Positions 36,698 to 47,732 of a DNA stretch of 47,732 nt are shown here, piece after piece (positions within the stretch are counted from its first letter, which is position 1; each line of letters starts with the position of its first letter). A program made the translations under genes and the position numbers. The notes beneath the pieces were generated by a model. The model saw only the letters and a program-made list of their open reading frames with translations. It ran no database searches and had not been told where the DNA came from. This stretch comes from Hyphomonas sp. BRH_c22 (lineage in GTDB: Bacteria > Pseudomonadota > Alphaproteobacteria > Caulobacterales > Hyphomonadaceae): assembly GCF_000961795.1 (NCBI RefSeq), contig NZ_LADU01000106.1, positions 1 to 47,732 on the forward strand. Direction: 5' to 3'.

Positions 36698-37788
36698 AGC
36701 TTGCCCTCAAATACAAACGGCGTCGTTTCGCGCACGAATGCCGCCATGCCTTCCAGCGCCGGATGCGACAGGTTGCGCGCAAGGATCGAGAGCTGGCGCG
36801 GCTGGAACTCACCATAGCGCGGCTTGCCGTCCCGGATCATCAGGCGCGCAAACACGCCCGCAATGCGCAGCGCATTCAGCGCGCCGATCACCGCCAGACG
36901 CTCGTCGAACGCCGTGCGCGACTTGCCGGTCCGGTCCAGATAATGCCGGATCGCCGCTTCTGCCGCTTCAGGCGAAACCGCCCGGCGCGCATCCTGGGTC
37001 AGCATCGCCATGTCCCACGCGTCCCAGCCCTTCACCGCATCCTGGAAGTCGAGCAGGCCGATACGCCCGCCCTCCAGCCAGAGCAGGTTCTCGGCATGGA
37101 AGTCGCGCAGCGTGAATGTGCGGGGAAAACCCACGGCCTGTTCGATCAGCGCGTCGCGTTCGCGCTCCCAGCGCGCGCGGGCCTCACCCGCCAGCGCACC
37201 GCCACCTGCCTGCCGGGGCAGCCAGTCGGCATAGAGGTCAGCATTTGTCGCCAGCGCCAGCCGGTCGAATTCAAGGATCGGCCAGACCTCGCCATGCGCT
37301 TCCAGCCGTTCCGGCACCGGCAGGGCGTGCAGCTTGGTCAGGACATCCGCCGCCGCGACATAGGCCTCGGTTTCATCGACCAGCCCGCGTTCGATCTGCC
37401 GGGCGAGTTCCCTGTTGTCCCCGAAGTCCTCGATCAGGGCCAACCCCGCGTCAGTATCATGCGCCATCACAAGTGGCGGGTGAAAGCCCTGCGAGGCCAG
37501 ATGCCCGGCCAGCAGCACAAAGGCGTCCACGCGTGAGGCCGCGAGGCGCGTCTGCGCATTCCAGCCCATCGCGTTGCGAACTGATTCATCGGCGTCCGGC
37601 GGACAGGGATCAGCCTCGATCCGGGGTGCATCCATCAACAGGGCCCGCGCGGCATCTGGCCGCACCAGCCGGATATACCGGCGCGTCGAGGCATCCTGCC
37701 CGAGCGGAATGCGGGTCGCCTCGCCCCACCCGGCGCGTGCCAGGAAGCCGTCGATCAGCGCGTTACGGTGGCGAGAATCGAAATCCAT
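36694..37788 (-). CDS. amgK: Anomeric MurNAc/GlcNAc kinase, AmgK type (aminoglycoside phosphotransferase fold)
   Basis: This 364-residue kinase of the APH fold has the catalytic loop FTLRDFHAENLLWL (HAEN in place of HxDxxxxN), the metal-binding DFQDAVKGW and an N-terminal glycine-containing loop (IPLGQDASTRRYIR). AmgK phosphorylates MurNAc at the anomeric carbon for the MurU step; the next gene encodes MurU. Start ATG 37788 (MDFDSRHRNALI) lies 26 bases inside the end of tsaE; an ATG/GTG 60 bases upstream would give residues without resemblance. Confidence 0.88.
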   Translation of the reverse strand: MDFDSRHRNALIDGFLARAGWGEATRIPLGQDASTRRYIRLVRPDAARALLMDAPRIEADPCPPDADESVRNAMGWNAQTRLAASRVDAFVLLAGHLASQGFHPPLVMAHDTDAGLALIEDFGDNRELARQIERGLVDETEAYVAAADVLTKLHALPVPERLEAHGEVWPILEFDRLALATNADLYADWLPRQAGGGALAGEARARWERERDALIEQAVGFPRTFTLRDFHAENLLWLEGGRIGLLDFQDAVKGWDAWDMAMLTQDARRAVSPEAAEAAIRHYLDRTGKSRTAFDERLAVIGALNALRIAGVFARLMIRDGKPRYGEFQPRQLSILARNLSHPALEGMAAFVRETTPFVFEGKL

Positions 37789-38227
37789 CCAGCCGCTTCT
37801 GCCAGTCTTCGCCGACCGGTTCCAGCCTCGCGCGACGCTGCTCCCCAAGCATTTCGAGCGTCAGGTCCAGCCGGACCGCCGGCAGATAGCGGCCCGCACG
37901 GGCCGGCCACTCGATCACGGCGACCCCATCCTGCGTATCGTCCCAGCCCAGCTCGTTGACATCTTCCGGCCTGTCCAGACGATACAAATCGAAGTGCCAC
38001 AGGGGGAAATCAGGCGCGTCATAGGCCTGAACCAGCGTATAGGTCGGACTCGGCACGTCTTCATCTGCCCCGCACAGGGCCTGCACCAGCCCCCGCGTCA
38101 GCGTGGTCTTGCCCGCACCGAGCTCGCCATGCAGTGCAATCACGTCGCCGGTCTGCAGCAAGCCGGCAAGGGCCGCGCCCAGCGCGCGGGTGGCTGCATC
38201 ATCGTCAAGGTCGAAAAGGATTTCCAT
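37763..38227 (-). CDS. tsaE: tRNA t6A biosynthesis ATPase TsaE
   Basis: This 154-residue ATPase has Walker A GELGAGKTT at 34-42 and the family-specific SPTYTLVQAY segment near 60-69, followed by FDLYRLDRPEDV. It works with TsaB, TsaC and TsaD in threonylcarbamoylation of adenosine 37 in ANN-decoding tRNAs. It is the first gene of a six-gene reverse-strand group whose coding regions overlap up to addA. No separate promoter was identified. Confidence 0.94.
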   Translation of the reverse strand: MEILFDLDDDAATRALGAALAGLLQTGDVIALHGELGAGKTTLTRGLVQALCGADEDVPSPTYTLVQAYDAPDFPLWHFDLYRLDRPEDVNELGWDDTQDGVAVIEWPARAGRYLPAVRLDLTLEMLGEQRRARLEPVGEDWQKRLDGFRFSPP

Positions 38228-38337
38228 GGGGGCAATATAAGGGTTCGGGATCGCACCGCCATCGCCGATTCATCCCGGCACCCCTGCGCGCTTCTTGACA
38301 CACGCCCTCCCGGCTGGAACTCCAGTGCGAGAAAGCA

Positions 38338-38364
38338 TTGCAAAAATGACGCTAGCGTCATAAT
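38338..38364 (+). promoter_or_regulatory. Promoter with 16-bp palindromic operator ahead of the ferredoxin reductase
   Basis: ATGACGCTAGCGTCAT at 38346-38361 is a perfect 16-base palindrome. It sits between a -35-like TTGCAA (38338-38343) and overlaps a -10-like CATAAT (38359-38364), 15 bases apart. A protein bound there would block RNA polymerase, so a dimeric repressor (TetR-like, by the GAC...GTC arms) is the simplest reading. The start codon of the reductase is 29 bases downstream of the -10-like element. Confidence 0.7.
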
Positions 38365-38392
38365 TTGCGGGAACTGAATTGGGAGCAGGACT

Positions 38393-39640
38393 TTGGACCT
38401 GACGGGAGCATCACGGATCGTGGTCATCGGCGGCGGTCAGGCCGGCGCGCAGGCTCTGCAGTCGCTGCGCCAGGGCGGATACAAGGGCGCGCTGACAATG
38501 ATCGGCGACGAACCGGCCCTGCCTTACCAGCGCCCGCCCCTGTCCAAGGCCTACATGAAGGGCGAGATGACCGAGGAGCGGCTCTATTTCCGCCCTGCGC
38601 CTTGGTATCAGGACCAGAATATCGAGGTCATCCTGTCAACGCGCGCCACCGGTATCGACCGAACCAGCCGCAAGGTCGAACTCGCGCATGGCGGACACGT
38701 GGATTATGATGCCCTCATCATTGCCACCGGCTCGCGTCCACGCCCGCTGCCCCTGAAGGGCGCAACGCTTCAGGGCGTGCATGACCTGCGTGACCTTTCA
38801 GATGTCGAACGCATCCGGCCCAACATGATTGCCGGCCGCAAGATGGTCATTATCGGCGCCGGCTATATCGGCCTTGAGGCTGCCGCCGTTGCCCGCCAGA
38901 TGGGTCTGGACGTCACCGTCCTGGAAATGGCGCCGCGTGTCCTTGCCCGCGTCACCAGCCCCGTGATGAGCGCCTTCTTCGAAGCAGAGCACCGCGCGAA
39001 GGGCGTCACCATCCTGACGGACGCCCATCTGGACCATCTCGACGGAACCGACGGCAAGGTCAGCGCCGCCATTCTGGCTGACGGCACGCGCCTCGACGCC
39101 GATATCGTGCTGGTCGGCATCGGCATCCTTCCGAACGAGGAACTCGCCAGGGAGGCCGGCATCGCCTGCAATAACGGCATCCTGGTCGATCGCGATGCCC
39201 GCACATCCGACCCGCGCGTCTTCGCGGCGGGTGACTGTGCAAGCCGCCCGCTCGTCCATTATGGCCGCTCGGGCCGTCTCGAAAGCGTCCACAACGCCAT
39301 TGAACAGGGCAAGCTCGCGGCGGCCGCCATTCTCGGCAAGCCCCGCCCGGCTGAAGACTGCCCCTGGTTCTGGTCCGATCAATACGACCTGAAGCTGCAG
39401 ATTGCCGGTCTCAGCCAGGACTATGATGAAATCGTCGTGCGCGGCGCCCCGAAGGACCGCAAGTTTGCGGCCTTCTACCTGCGCAACGGCACCCTGATTG
39501 CGGTTGATGCTGTGAACAGTGCACCGGAATTCCTCGCCTCGAAAAAGCTGATCATGACGGGGGCAAAACTCGCGCCCGCCACGCTCGGCGATACATCAAT
39601 ATCGATGAAAGACATTGCCGCGGCAGCCACTGCCGCCTGA
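38393..39640 (+). CDS. Ferredoxin reductase, FAD/NAD(P)H type (putidaredoxin-reductase-like)
   Basis: This 415-residue flavoprotein passes electrons from NAD(P)H to a ferredoxin. It carries the FAD-binding GGGQAG at 13-18, a second Rossmann NAD-binding motif in [14 protein letters not shown], and the conserved [12 protein letters not shown] segment for FAD near residue 278. It starts with TTG at 38393, preceded at the right distance by GGGAGCAGGA. The 2Fe-2S ferredoxin gene follows after 17 bases, so the pair is probably an electron supply for a cytochrome P450 or Rieske oxygenase encoded elsewhere. Confidence 0.93.
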   Translation: MDLTGASRIVVIGGGQAGAQALQSLRQGGYKGALTMIGDEPALPYQRPPLSKAYMKGEMTEERLYFRPAPWYQDQNIEVILSTRATGIDRTSRKVELAHGGHVDYDALIIATGSRPRPLPLKGATLQGVHDLRDLSDVERIRPNMIAGRKMVIIGAGYIGLEAAAVARQMGLDVTVLEMAPRVLARVTSPVMSAFFEAEHRAKGVTILTDAHLDHLDGTDGKVSAAILADGTRLDADIVLVGIGILPNEELAREAGIACNNGILVDRDARTSDPRVFAAGDCASRPLVHYGRSGRLESVHNAIEQGKLAAAAILGKPRPAEDCPWFWSDQYDLKLQIAGLSQDYDEIVVRGAPKDRKFAAFYLRNGTLIAVDAVNSAPEFLASKKLIMTGAKLAPATLGDTSISMKDIAAAATAA

Positions 39641-39657
39641 AGGAGACAATACAGAAT

Positions 39658-39978
39658 ATGGCAAAGATCACTTACGTAGACAATGACGGCACAGAACGCG
39701 TTGTCGAGGCCACCAACGGCGAATCCGTGATGGAAGCAGCCGTCAAGAATTCCATTCCCGGTATCGATGCCGATTGCGGCGGCGCATGCGCGTGTGCCAC
39801 CTGCCACGTCTATGTCGACCCTGCTTTCATGGACAAGGTCGGCGAGCAGCAGGAAATGGAAAAGTCGATGCTCGACTTTGCCGAGAACGTGACGCCCAAT
39901 TCCCGCCTGTCCTGCCAGATCACCGTCTCTGATGCGCTTGACGGCCTGCGTGTGACGACGCCGGAAAGCCAGCACTAG
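39658..39978 (+). CDS. 2Fe-2S ferredoxin, adrenodoxin/putidaredoxin type
   Basis: This 106-residue ferredoxin has cluster ligands Cys 40, Cys 46, Cys 49 and Cys 86, the C-X5-C-X2-C...C pattern of vertebrate-type ferredoxins; Cys 44 is an extra. The length and the [13 protein letters not shown] start match P450-associated ferredoxins. The gene directly follows its likely reductase and is preceded by GGAGACAA. Confidence 0.95.
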   Translation: MAKITYVDNDGTERVVEATNGESVMEAAVKNSIPGIDADCGGACACATCHVYVDPAFMDKVGEQQEMEKSMLDFAENVTPNSRLSCQITVSDALDGLRVTTPESQH

Positions 39979-39982
39979 GCTC

Positions 39983-40774
39983 TTGGCTGCCTATACGGAC
40001 CTTCTCGCCAGCATCACGCGTGATGCCGGGAATGTCGCATCCGTGGTCATTCCCGATGCCTGGATGCAGGGGCGCACCACCTATGGCGGCCTGACGGCAG
40101 CCCTGTGCCTGGAGGCCGCAATGCCGCTGGCGCCAGGCATGCCGATCCGTTCGGCACAGGTGGCCTTCGTGGGGCCTGTGGGTGGGCCGGTGACCTGCAC
40201 ACCCACCCTGCTGAGACAGGGCAAGAACACGGTCTTCTTGTCCGTGCGCATGATCGGAACAGAGGGCGTCGCAGCCGAAGCGATTTTCGCGTTCGGCGTC
40301 GCACGCGCGTCGGCGCTGAGCTTTGCCAACCTTCCCGCGCCGGACGTCACCGCGCCGGGCGATACGCCGAGCTATTTCGGGGACAATCCGAACCGCCCCA
40401 ATTTCACGCGCAATTTCAACATGCGCATGGCGGCCGGCACGCGGCCGATCTCGGGATCAGACACGGGCGACGTGTCAATCTGGATGCGCCATGTCGATCC
40501 GGCCGCGCCCACCGACGCTGTCGCGCTGCTGGCCATCGCCGACGCGCCGCCCCCTGCGGCCATGTCGATGTTCACCGCACCGGCCCGCATCAGTTCGATG
40601 ACCTGGATGGCTGAATTCCTCACCGATGACATCACAACGCAAGACGGCTGGTTCCTCGCGCGGCACGTGGCCGAGACGGCACGCGACGGCTATTCCAGCC
40701 AGGCCATGACCCTGTGGAACAGCGCCGGCGAGCCGATGATGATCGGCCGCCAGACGATTGCAATTTTCGGTTAG
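39983..40774 (+). CDS. Acyl-CoA thioesterase family protein (double hotdog, TesB-like)
   Basis: This 263-residue protein has the two-hotdog architecture. The first domain (MQGRTTYGGLTAALCLEAA, with FVGPVGGPVTC) and the second (SSMTWMAEFLTDDI, GWFLARHVAETARDGYSSQ) match thioesterase-like superfamily members. It probably hydrolyses acyl-CoA esters. It starts with TTG 39983, 4 bases after the ferredoxin stop, so it is likely co-transcribed and may serve the same pathway. No good ribosome binding site is seen, which suggests coupled translation. Confidence 0.82.
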   Translation: MAAYTDLLASITRDAGNVASVVIPDAWMQGRTTYGGLTAALCLEAAMPLAPGMPIRSAQVAFVGPVGGPVTCTPTLLRQGKNTVFLSVRMIGTEGVAAEAIFAFGVARASALSFANLPAPDVTAPGDTPSYFGDNPNRPNFTRNFNMRMAAGTRPISGSDTGDVSIWMRHVDPAAPTDAVALLAIADAPPPAAMSMFTAPARISSMTWMAEFLTDDITTQDGWFLARHVAETARDGYSSQAMTLWNSAGEPMMIGRQTIAIFG

Positions 40775-40789
40775 CTAGGCCGGACCGTC

Positions 40790-41197
40790 CTAGTGGACGA
40801 GCGCCGCTTTCAGGCTTTCGAGCGCATCATAATGTGTCTGCAGGGCATCCCGCGCCGTGTCATCCTTGTCGAGCGCCTGGATCTTCAGGTGCGTCGCGTC
40901 GAGTTCGGCCTGGACCTCTTCCACTTTGACACCTTCAAGATTGCGGGCGTCCTCGGCGAGGATCGTCAGGCCGTCAGGCGTCACATCGGCAAAGCCGCCG
41001 CGCACGAAAATGCGCATCTTCACGACGTCACCTTCCAGAACGCGCACGACGCCATTCTTCAGCGTCGTCATGAACGGCGCATGGTTCGCCAGCACACCGA
41101 ACTCACCGTCGGTGCCCGGCGCGATCACATGATCGACCTCGCCAGAGAAAAGCTCTCTGGCGGGTGAAACGAGTGAGAAGTGCAGTTTGTCGGCCAT
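40790..41197 (-). CDS. atpC: ATP synthase F1 epsilon subunit
   Basis: This 135-residue subunit of the central stalk has the N-terminal beta-sandwich (LHFSLVSPARELFSGEVDHV, APGTDGEFGVLANHAPFMT) and a C-terminal helical part (from about 85), which can inhibit hydrolysis. It is the last gene of the atpHAGDC cluster. It converges with the thioesterase gene, ending 15 bases after it. Confidence 0.95.
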   Translation of the reverse strand: MADKLHFSLVSPARELFSGEVDHVIAPGTDGEFGVLANHAPFMTTLKNGVVRVLEGDVVKMRIFVRGGFADVTPDGLTILAEDARNLEGVKVEEVQAELDATHLKIQALDKDDTARDALQTHYDALESLKAALVH

Positions 41198-41214
41198 AAG
41201 GCTGATCCTGTATC

Positions 41215-43847
<2,633 letters not shown>

Positions 43848-43892
43848 GTCAGGCCTTCTGGTTATTCAAACTATGCGTCAGGACGGGCGGAA

Positions 43893-45428
43893 TCAGGCGA
43901 ATTTCGACGTGAAGTCTTCGAGGGCCGCCTTCAGCGCCTCCTCGGTCTTGTCAGACAGGGCCTTCTCCTCGCGGATCGTCTTGAGCAGGTCTTTCTTGGC
44001 ACCACGCATATGGGCCAGCAGTTCCTTTTCGTAACGGGTCACTTCGCTGACGGCGACTTTGTCGATATAGCCACGTGTACCCGCGTAGATGACAACAACC
44101 TGCTCTTCCATCAGCAGCGGCGAGTATTGCGGCTGTTTCAGCAGTTCGGTCAGACGGGCGCCGCGGTTAAGCAGGCGCTGCGTGGCAGCGTCGAGGTCGG
44201 AACCGAATTTCGCAAAGGCGGCCATCTCGCGGTACTGGGCGAGTTCACCCTTCATCGAGCCGGCAACCTTCTTCATCGCTTTCGTCTGGGCGGCAGAGCC
44301 CACACGCGACACCGAGAGGCCGACGTTCACGGCCGGGCGGATGCCCTGGTAGAACAGGTCGGTTTCAAGGAAGATCTGGCCGTCCGTGATCGAGATCACG
44401 TTGGTCGGGATATAGGCCGACACGTCGTTGGCCTGCGTTTCGATGATCGGCAGCGCGGTCAGCGAACCATTGCCGGCCGCATCACCCATCTTCGCCGCGC
44501 GCTCAAGCAGGCGCGAGTGGAGATAGAACACGTCGCCGGGATAGGCTTCACGGCCCGGAGGACGGCGCAGCAGCAGCGACATCTGGCGATACGCAACAGC
44601 CTGCTTGGAAAGGTCATCATAGATGATCAGGGCGTGCATGCCGTTGTCACGGAACCACTCACCCATGGTGCAGCCGGTGAACGGTGCGAGATACTGGAGC
44701 GGCGCCGGCTCGGACGCCGTAGCGGACACAACGATCGTGTAGTCCAGCGCGCCGCGCTCTTCGAGCGTCTTGACCACCTGGGCAACCGTCGAACGCTTCT
44801 GGCCGATGGCCACATAGACGCAGAACAGCTTGTCCTTGTCGGACTTGGCCGCGTCATTGGTAGGCTTCTGGTTCAGGATCGTGTCGATGCAGACAGCGGT
44901 CTTGCCGGTCTGGCGGTCACCGATGACGAGTTCGCGCTGGCCGCGGCCAACCGGGATCATGGCGTCGATGGCCTTGATGCCTGTCATCATGGGCTCGTGC
45001 ACGCCCTTGCGCGGGATGATGCCCGGCGCCTTCACGTCAACGCGTTCGCGCGAAGCAACATCCTTCAGCGGGCCCTTGCCGTCGATCGGCTCGCCCAGCG
45101 GATCGACAACGCGGCCCAGCAGGCCCTTGCCGACCGGTGCAGACACGATCTCGCCCGAACGCTTGACGGTGTCGCCTTCCTTGATCGAGCTGTCGCTGCC
45201 GAAGATCACGACGCCGACATTGTCGCTTTCCAGGTTCAGGGCCATGCCCTTGATGCCGCCATCGAACTCGACGAGTTCGCCAGCCTGCACGCTGTCGAGG
45301 CCATAGATGCGGGCAATACCGTCACCCACCGAAAGCACCTGGCCGACATCGGAGACTTCAGCGTCGACGCCAAAGTTTTCGATCTGGGACTTCAGGATGC
45401 CCGAAATTTCTGCTGCGCTGATATCCAT
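43893..45428 (-). CDS. atpA: ATP synthase F1 alpha subunit
   Basis: This 511-residue non-catalytic nucleotide-binding subunit has Walker [10 protein letters not shown], the [10 protein letters not shown] stretch, and the alpha-subunit signature [20 protein letters not shown]. It has the usual length and lies 8 bases after atpH and 45 before atpG. Confidence 0.97.
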   Translation of the reverse strand: MDISAAEISGILKSQIENFGVDAEVSDVGQVLSVGDGIARIYGLDSVQAGELVEFDGGIKGMALNLESDNVGVVIFGSDSSIKEGDTVKRSGEIVSAPVGKGLLGRVVDPLGEPIDGKGPLKDVASRERVDVKAPGIIPRKGVHEPMMTGIKAIDAMIPVGRGQRELVIGDRQTGKTAVCIDTILNQKPTNDAAKSDKDKLFCVYVAIGQKRSTVAQVVKTLEERGALDYTIVVSATASEPAPLQYLAPFTGCTMGEWFRDNGMHALIIYDDLSKQAVAYRQMSLLLRRPPGREAYPGDVFYLHSRLLERAAKMGDAAGNGSLTALPIIETQANDVSAYIPTNVISITDGQIFLETDLFYQGIRPAVNVGLSVSRVGSAAQTKAMKKVAGSMKGELAQYREMAAFAKFGSDLDAATQRLLNRGARLTELLKQPQYSPLLMEEQVVVIYAGTRGYIDKVAVSEVTRYEKELLAHMRGAKKDLLKTIREEKALSDKTEEALKAALEDFTSKFA

Positions 45429-45436
45429 CGAGCTGA

Positions 45437-45997
45437 CTATGCTCCCTTCATGGCGGTGTTCATGCGATCAAGTTTGGCGGCAATGCTGGCATCAACGAGT
45501 TTGGACCCGATGCGCAGCTGGATACCGCCGATGAGCGAGGCATCCACCTCGCTTGTAAGTTCAACCTCGCCGCCAACGGCCTTGGCGAGGATCGATTCGA
45601 TGCGGGCGCGCTCGGCGCCTGTCATGTCTTTTGCGGTGCGAACGACAGCGCGCTGCACGCCGCGCTGTTTCGCGTAAAGCTCGTCAAAGGCGCCCTGGGC
45701 CGAAACAATCTCGTTCGAACGGCCATTCGTGGCCATTACGCCGACGAAATTCGCCAGCATCGTGCCGAGGCCCGATGCCTTCATCACGTCCGCCAGGGCA
45801 CGCACTTTCTCGTCACGCGAGAAGGCGGGCGAATCGAGCAGGATGGTAAGATCCTTGGAGCCTTTCGCCATTTCGACGAATGCCTTGTAATCATTGTGCA
45901 CTTCGGCCAGCTGGCCCTTGTCCTGGGCCAGCTCGAACAAGGCCAGCGCATAGCGCCGGGCAGCTTCAGTCGCATGTGTACGTGTCGATGCAGCCAA
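45437..45997 (-). CDS. atpH: ATP synthase F1 delta subunit
   Basis: This 186-residue peripheral-stalk subunit has the conserved [15 protein letters not shown] start and the C-terminal [20 protein letters not shown] motif. It is the first gene of the F1 operon; the F0 genes are elsewhere, as is normal in alphaproteobacteria. The 180 bases upstream to priA hold no other gene and should carry the operon promoter. Confidence 0.96.
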   Translation of the reverse strand: MAASTRTHATEAARRYALALFELAQDKGQLAEVHNDYKAFVEMAKGSKDLTILLDSPAFSRDEKVRALADVMKASGLGTMLANFVGVMATNGRSNEIVSAQGAFDELYAKQRGVQRAVVRTAKDMTGAERARIESILAKAVGGEVELTSEVDASLIGGIQLRIGSKLVDASIAAKLDRMNTAMKGA

Positions 45998-46177
45998 GGG
46001 TCCAGGATCCGTTGCTTGTCGGGGCGGGTAAGGCCCGGAATTATATTAAAGAGACAGCGTGCCCGACACGCGCGCCCTATTGATCAGTGCGCCGCTTAGC
46101 ACCAGAAAATCAGCCTGACAACATGGCCGCAGCGCCAATTTCTGCGGCGGAATGGCACGTAAGTCGAAGATGGGACC

Positions 46178-47732
46178 CTACATGAACGAGTATGGGTCGA
46201 TATCCACTGACACGCGAACCGGCCGCGGGAGCTTCAGCCGACCCATCCAGGCCGCCATATAGGCAGAAAGATCAACGTTTCTCGGGCTTTTGACGAGGAA
46301 TCGCCGCCGGTGGCGTCCGCGCAGCACGGTGATCGGCGCCGGGGCCGGCCCGAACAGCTCGATTCCCGCACCATTCGGCGCTGCCAGCGATATATCGCGC
46401 GCCGCCTCGTCCACCATCTCGGCGCTGGGCGCCGACAGGATCAGTGCTGCCAGCCGCCCGAATGGCGGCAGGCCGAGTTCGGCGCGCACATCCCGCTCGA
46501 TCTGCAGGAACCCGTCCCGGTCCCCGTCCGCCAGCGCCAGCATGGCCGGATTGTCCGGCGCATAGGTCTGCACCAGCGCCCGCCCCGGCCGCTCGGCCCG
46601 CCCGGCCCGGCCCGCCACCTGGCTCAGCAGCTGATAGGTCCGCTCCCCGGCCCTCAGGTCGCCGCCCTTCATCCCCGAATCGGCGTCCACCACGCCGACC
46701 AGCGTCAGGTTGGGGAAATTGTGCCCCTTGGCGACGATCTGCGTGCCGATCAGCACGTCGATATCGCCCGTCTCCATGCGCTCGATAATGCCCCGCGTCG
46801 CATCCCCGCCCATCGCCGTGTCGGACGAGAATATCTCGATCCGCGCCTGCGGCATCAGCACGCGCACCTCCTCGGCCACCCGTTCCACCCCCGGGCCAAC
46901 CCCCATTAGCGAATCCTTCGCCCCGCAGGCCGGGCACACGCCGGGCTTGGGAATCGAATAGCCTGTCACATGGCACACCAGCCGCCCGCTATAGCGGTGC
47001 TCGGTCAGCCAGTTCTCGGTGCCCGGCGTCTTCAGCCGCTCGCCGCACGCCTTGCAGATCACCAGTGGCGCATAGCCCCGCCGGTTGAGAAACAGCAGGC
47101 TCTGCTCGCCCGCCGCCAGCGTCTCCTGCAGGGCATGGGTCAGGTGCGGCGACAGCCAGTGATTCTTCTCCGGCGGCGCCCTGCGCAGGTCCACCAGTTC
47201 CACGTCAGGCAGCCGCGCCATGCCGGGCCGCGCCGCCAGCATCAGCCGCGTATAGCGCCCGGCCTCAGCATTCACCACGGTCTCCAGCGCCGGGGTCGCC
47301 GAGGCCAGCACCACCCCTGCCCCCTCCAGCTTTGCCCGCATCACCGCCATGTCGCGCGCATGATAGGTGACGCCGTCCTCCTGCTTGTAGCTGCCGTCGT
47401 GCTCTTCATCGACGATGACAAGCTTCAGGTTCGCATAGGGCAGGAACAGCGCCGAACGCGCGCCGATCACGATCCGCGCCCGGCCATGCGCCGCCTCCCG
47501 CCATGTCCGGCGGCGTTCCTTGTCCGACAGACCCGAATGCCAGGGCGCAGGCGCCGCCCCGAAGCGCGCCTCGAACCGCGACAGGATCGCCTGCGTCAGC
47601 GCGATCTCCGGCAGCATGACCAGCACCTGCGCCTGCGGGTCCACACGCAGCGCCTCCGCAATCGCCTCGAAATAAACTTCCGTCTTGCCCGACCCCGTCA
47701 CGCCGTCCAGCAGGAAGGCGGCAAAGCCTCCT
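46178..47732 (-). CDS. priA: Primosomal replication helicase PriA, C-terminal part (cut by window edge)
   Basis: At least 517 codons are present, entering from the right edge. PriA restarts stalled replication forks by loading DnaB. Visible motifs are Walker A GVTGSGKTEVYF (11 codons inside the edge), the DEEHDGSYKQEDGVTYHARD box, and zinc-binding cysteines in CKACGERLK and GVCPACGAKD. Helicase motifs V and VI follow (GTQIVAKGHNFPNLTLVGV, QLLSQVAGRAGRAERPG). The C-terminus ends SVDIDPYSFM, a common PriA ending. The priA-atpH neighbourhood is typical of alphaproteobacteria. Confidence 0.95.
   Translation of the reverse strand, partial: GGFAAFLLDGVTGSGKTEVYFEAIAEALRVDPQAQVLVMLPEIALTQAILSRFEARFGAAPAPWHSGLSDKERRRTWREAAHGRARIVIGARSALFLPYANLKLVIVDEEHDGSYKQEDGVTYHARDMAVMRAKLEGAGVVLASATPALETVVNAEAGRYTRLMLAARPGMARLPDVELVDLRRAPPEKNHWLSPHLTHALQETLAAGEQSLLFLNRRGYAPLVICKACGERLKTPGTENWLTEHRYSGRLVCHVTGYSIPKPGVCPACGAKDSLMGVGPGVERVAEEVRVLMPQARIEIFSSDTAMGGDATRGIIERMETGDIDVLIGTQIVAKGHNFPNLTLVGVVDADSGMKGGDLRAGERTYQLLSQVAGRAGRAERPGRALVQTYAPDNPAMLALADGDRDGFLQIERDVRAELGLPPFGRLAALILSAPSAEMVDEAARDISLAAPNGAGIELFGPAPAPITVLRGRHRRRFLVKSPRNVDLSAYMAAWMGRLKLPRPVRVSVDIDPYSFM

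Overview
The window looks like the chromosome of an alphaproteobacterium, most likely in or near Hyphomonadaceae/Caulobacterales. This is inferred from the high G+C coding, the gene order priA-atpHAGDC, and the order tsaE-amgK-murU-addB-addA-trxA; no rRNA or other marker is present to prove it. The left 18 kb is an integrative and conjugative element (or a large part of one), 18-22 kb is a scrapyard of broken mobile elements, and the right 25 kb is ordinary chromosome.

Left part (1-18.4 kb). An IS256-family insertion sequence runs off the left edge and has cut off the 5' end of a large gene that may be a SIR2/DUF4020-type defence protein. Then comes a complete Trb (P-type) mating-pair formation operon: the VirD4-type coupling protein TraG, a ribbon-helix-helix protein, TrbB, C, D, E, J, L, F, G, I and a DUF2274 protein. 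Most genes overlap or lie within a few bases of the next, so they are probably co-transcribed and translationally coupled. Next come an AlpA-like excision/regulatory protein, a convergent HipBA toxin-antitoxin pair with two palindromic operators, and a P4-type tyrosine integrase. No relaxase is visible; it should lie beyond the left edge if the element is self-transmissible.

Junction (18.4-22.3 kb). This holds a frameshifted IS481-family transposase, the 3' end of an IS256-family transposase, a gene fragment, an intact lipoprotein-type amidase, the 5' end of an IS5-type transposase, and a decayed second copy of the hipB start/operator/integrase 3' module. In that copy two catalytic residues are lost and a stop is gained, so at least two related elements have entered this locus.

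Right part (22.3-47.7 kb). A family 2 glycosyltransferase, an alpha/beta hydrolase, L-serine dehydratase, an FAD monooxygenase, a small zinc-binding protein, an ABC ATPase and a DUF305 membrane protein are followed by a compact reverse-strand operon. That operon joins tRNA t6A synthesis (TsaE), cell-wall sugar recycling (AmgK, MurU), double-strand break repair (AddB, AddA) and thioredoxin. Then come a ferredoxin reductase/ferredoxin/thioesterase group behind a 16-bp perfect palindrome, the F1 part of ATP synthase, and the C-terminal part of PriA. The most unusual point in the core is AtpD: its reading frame carries an in-frame N-terminal extension of about 106 residues with a four-cysteine domain and an Ala/Pro/Ser/Thr linker, while a strong internal ribosome binding site precedes the normal beta-subunit start.
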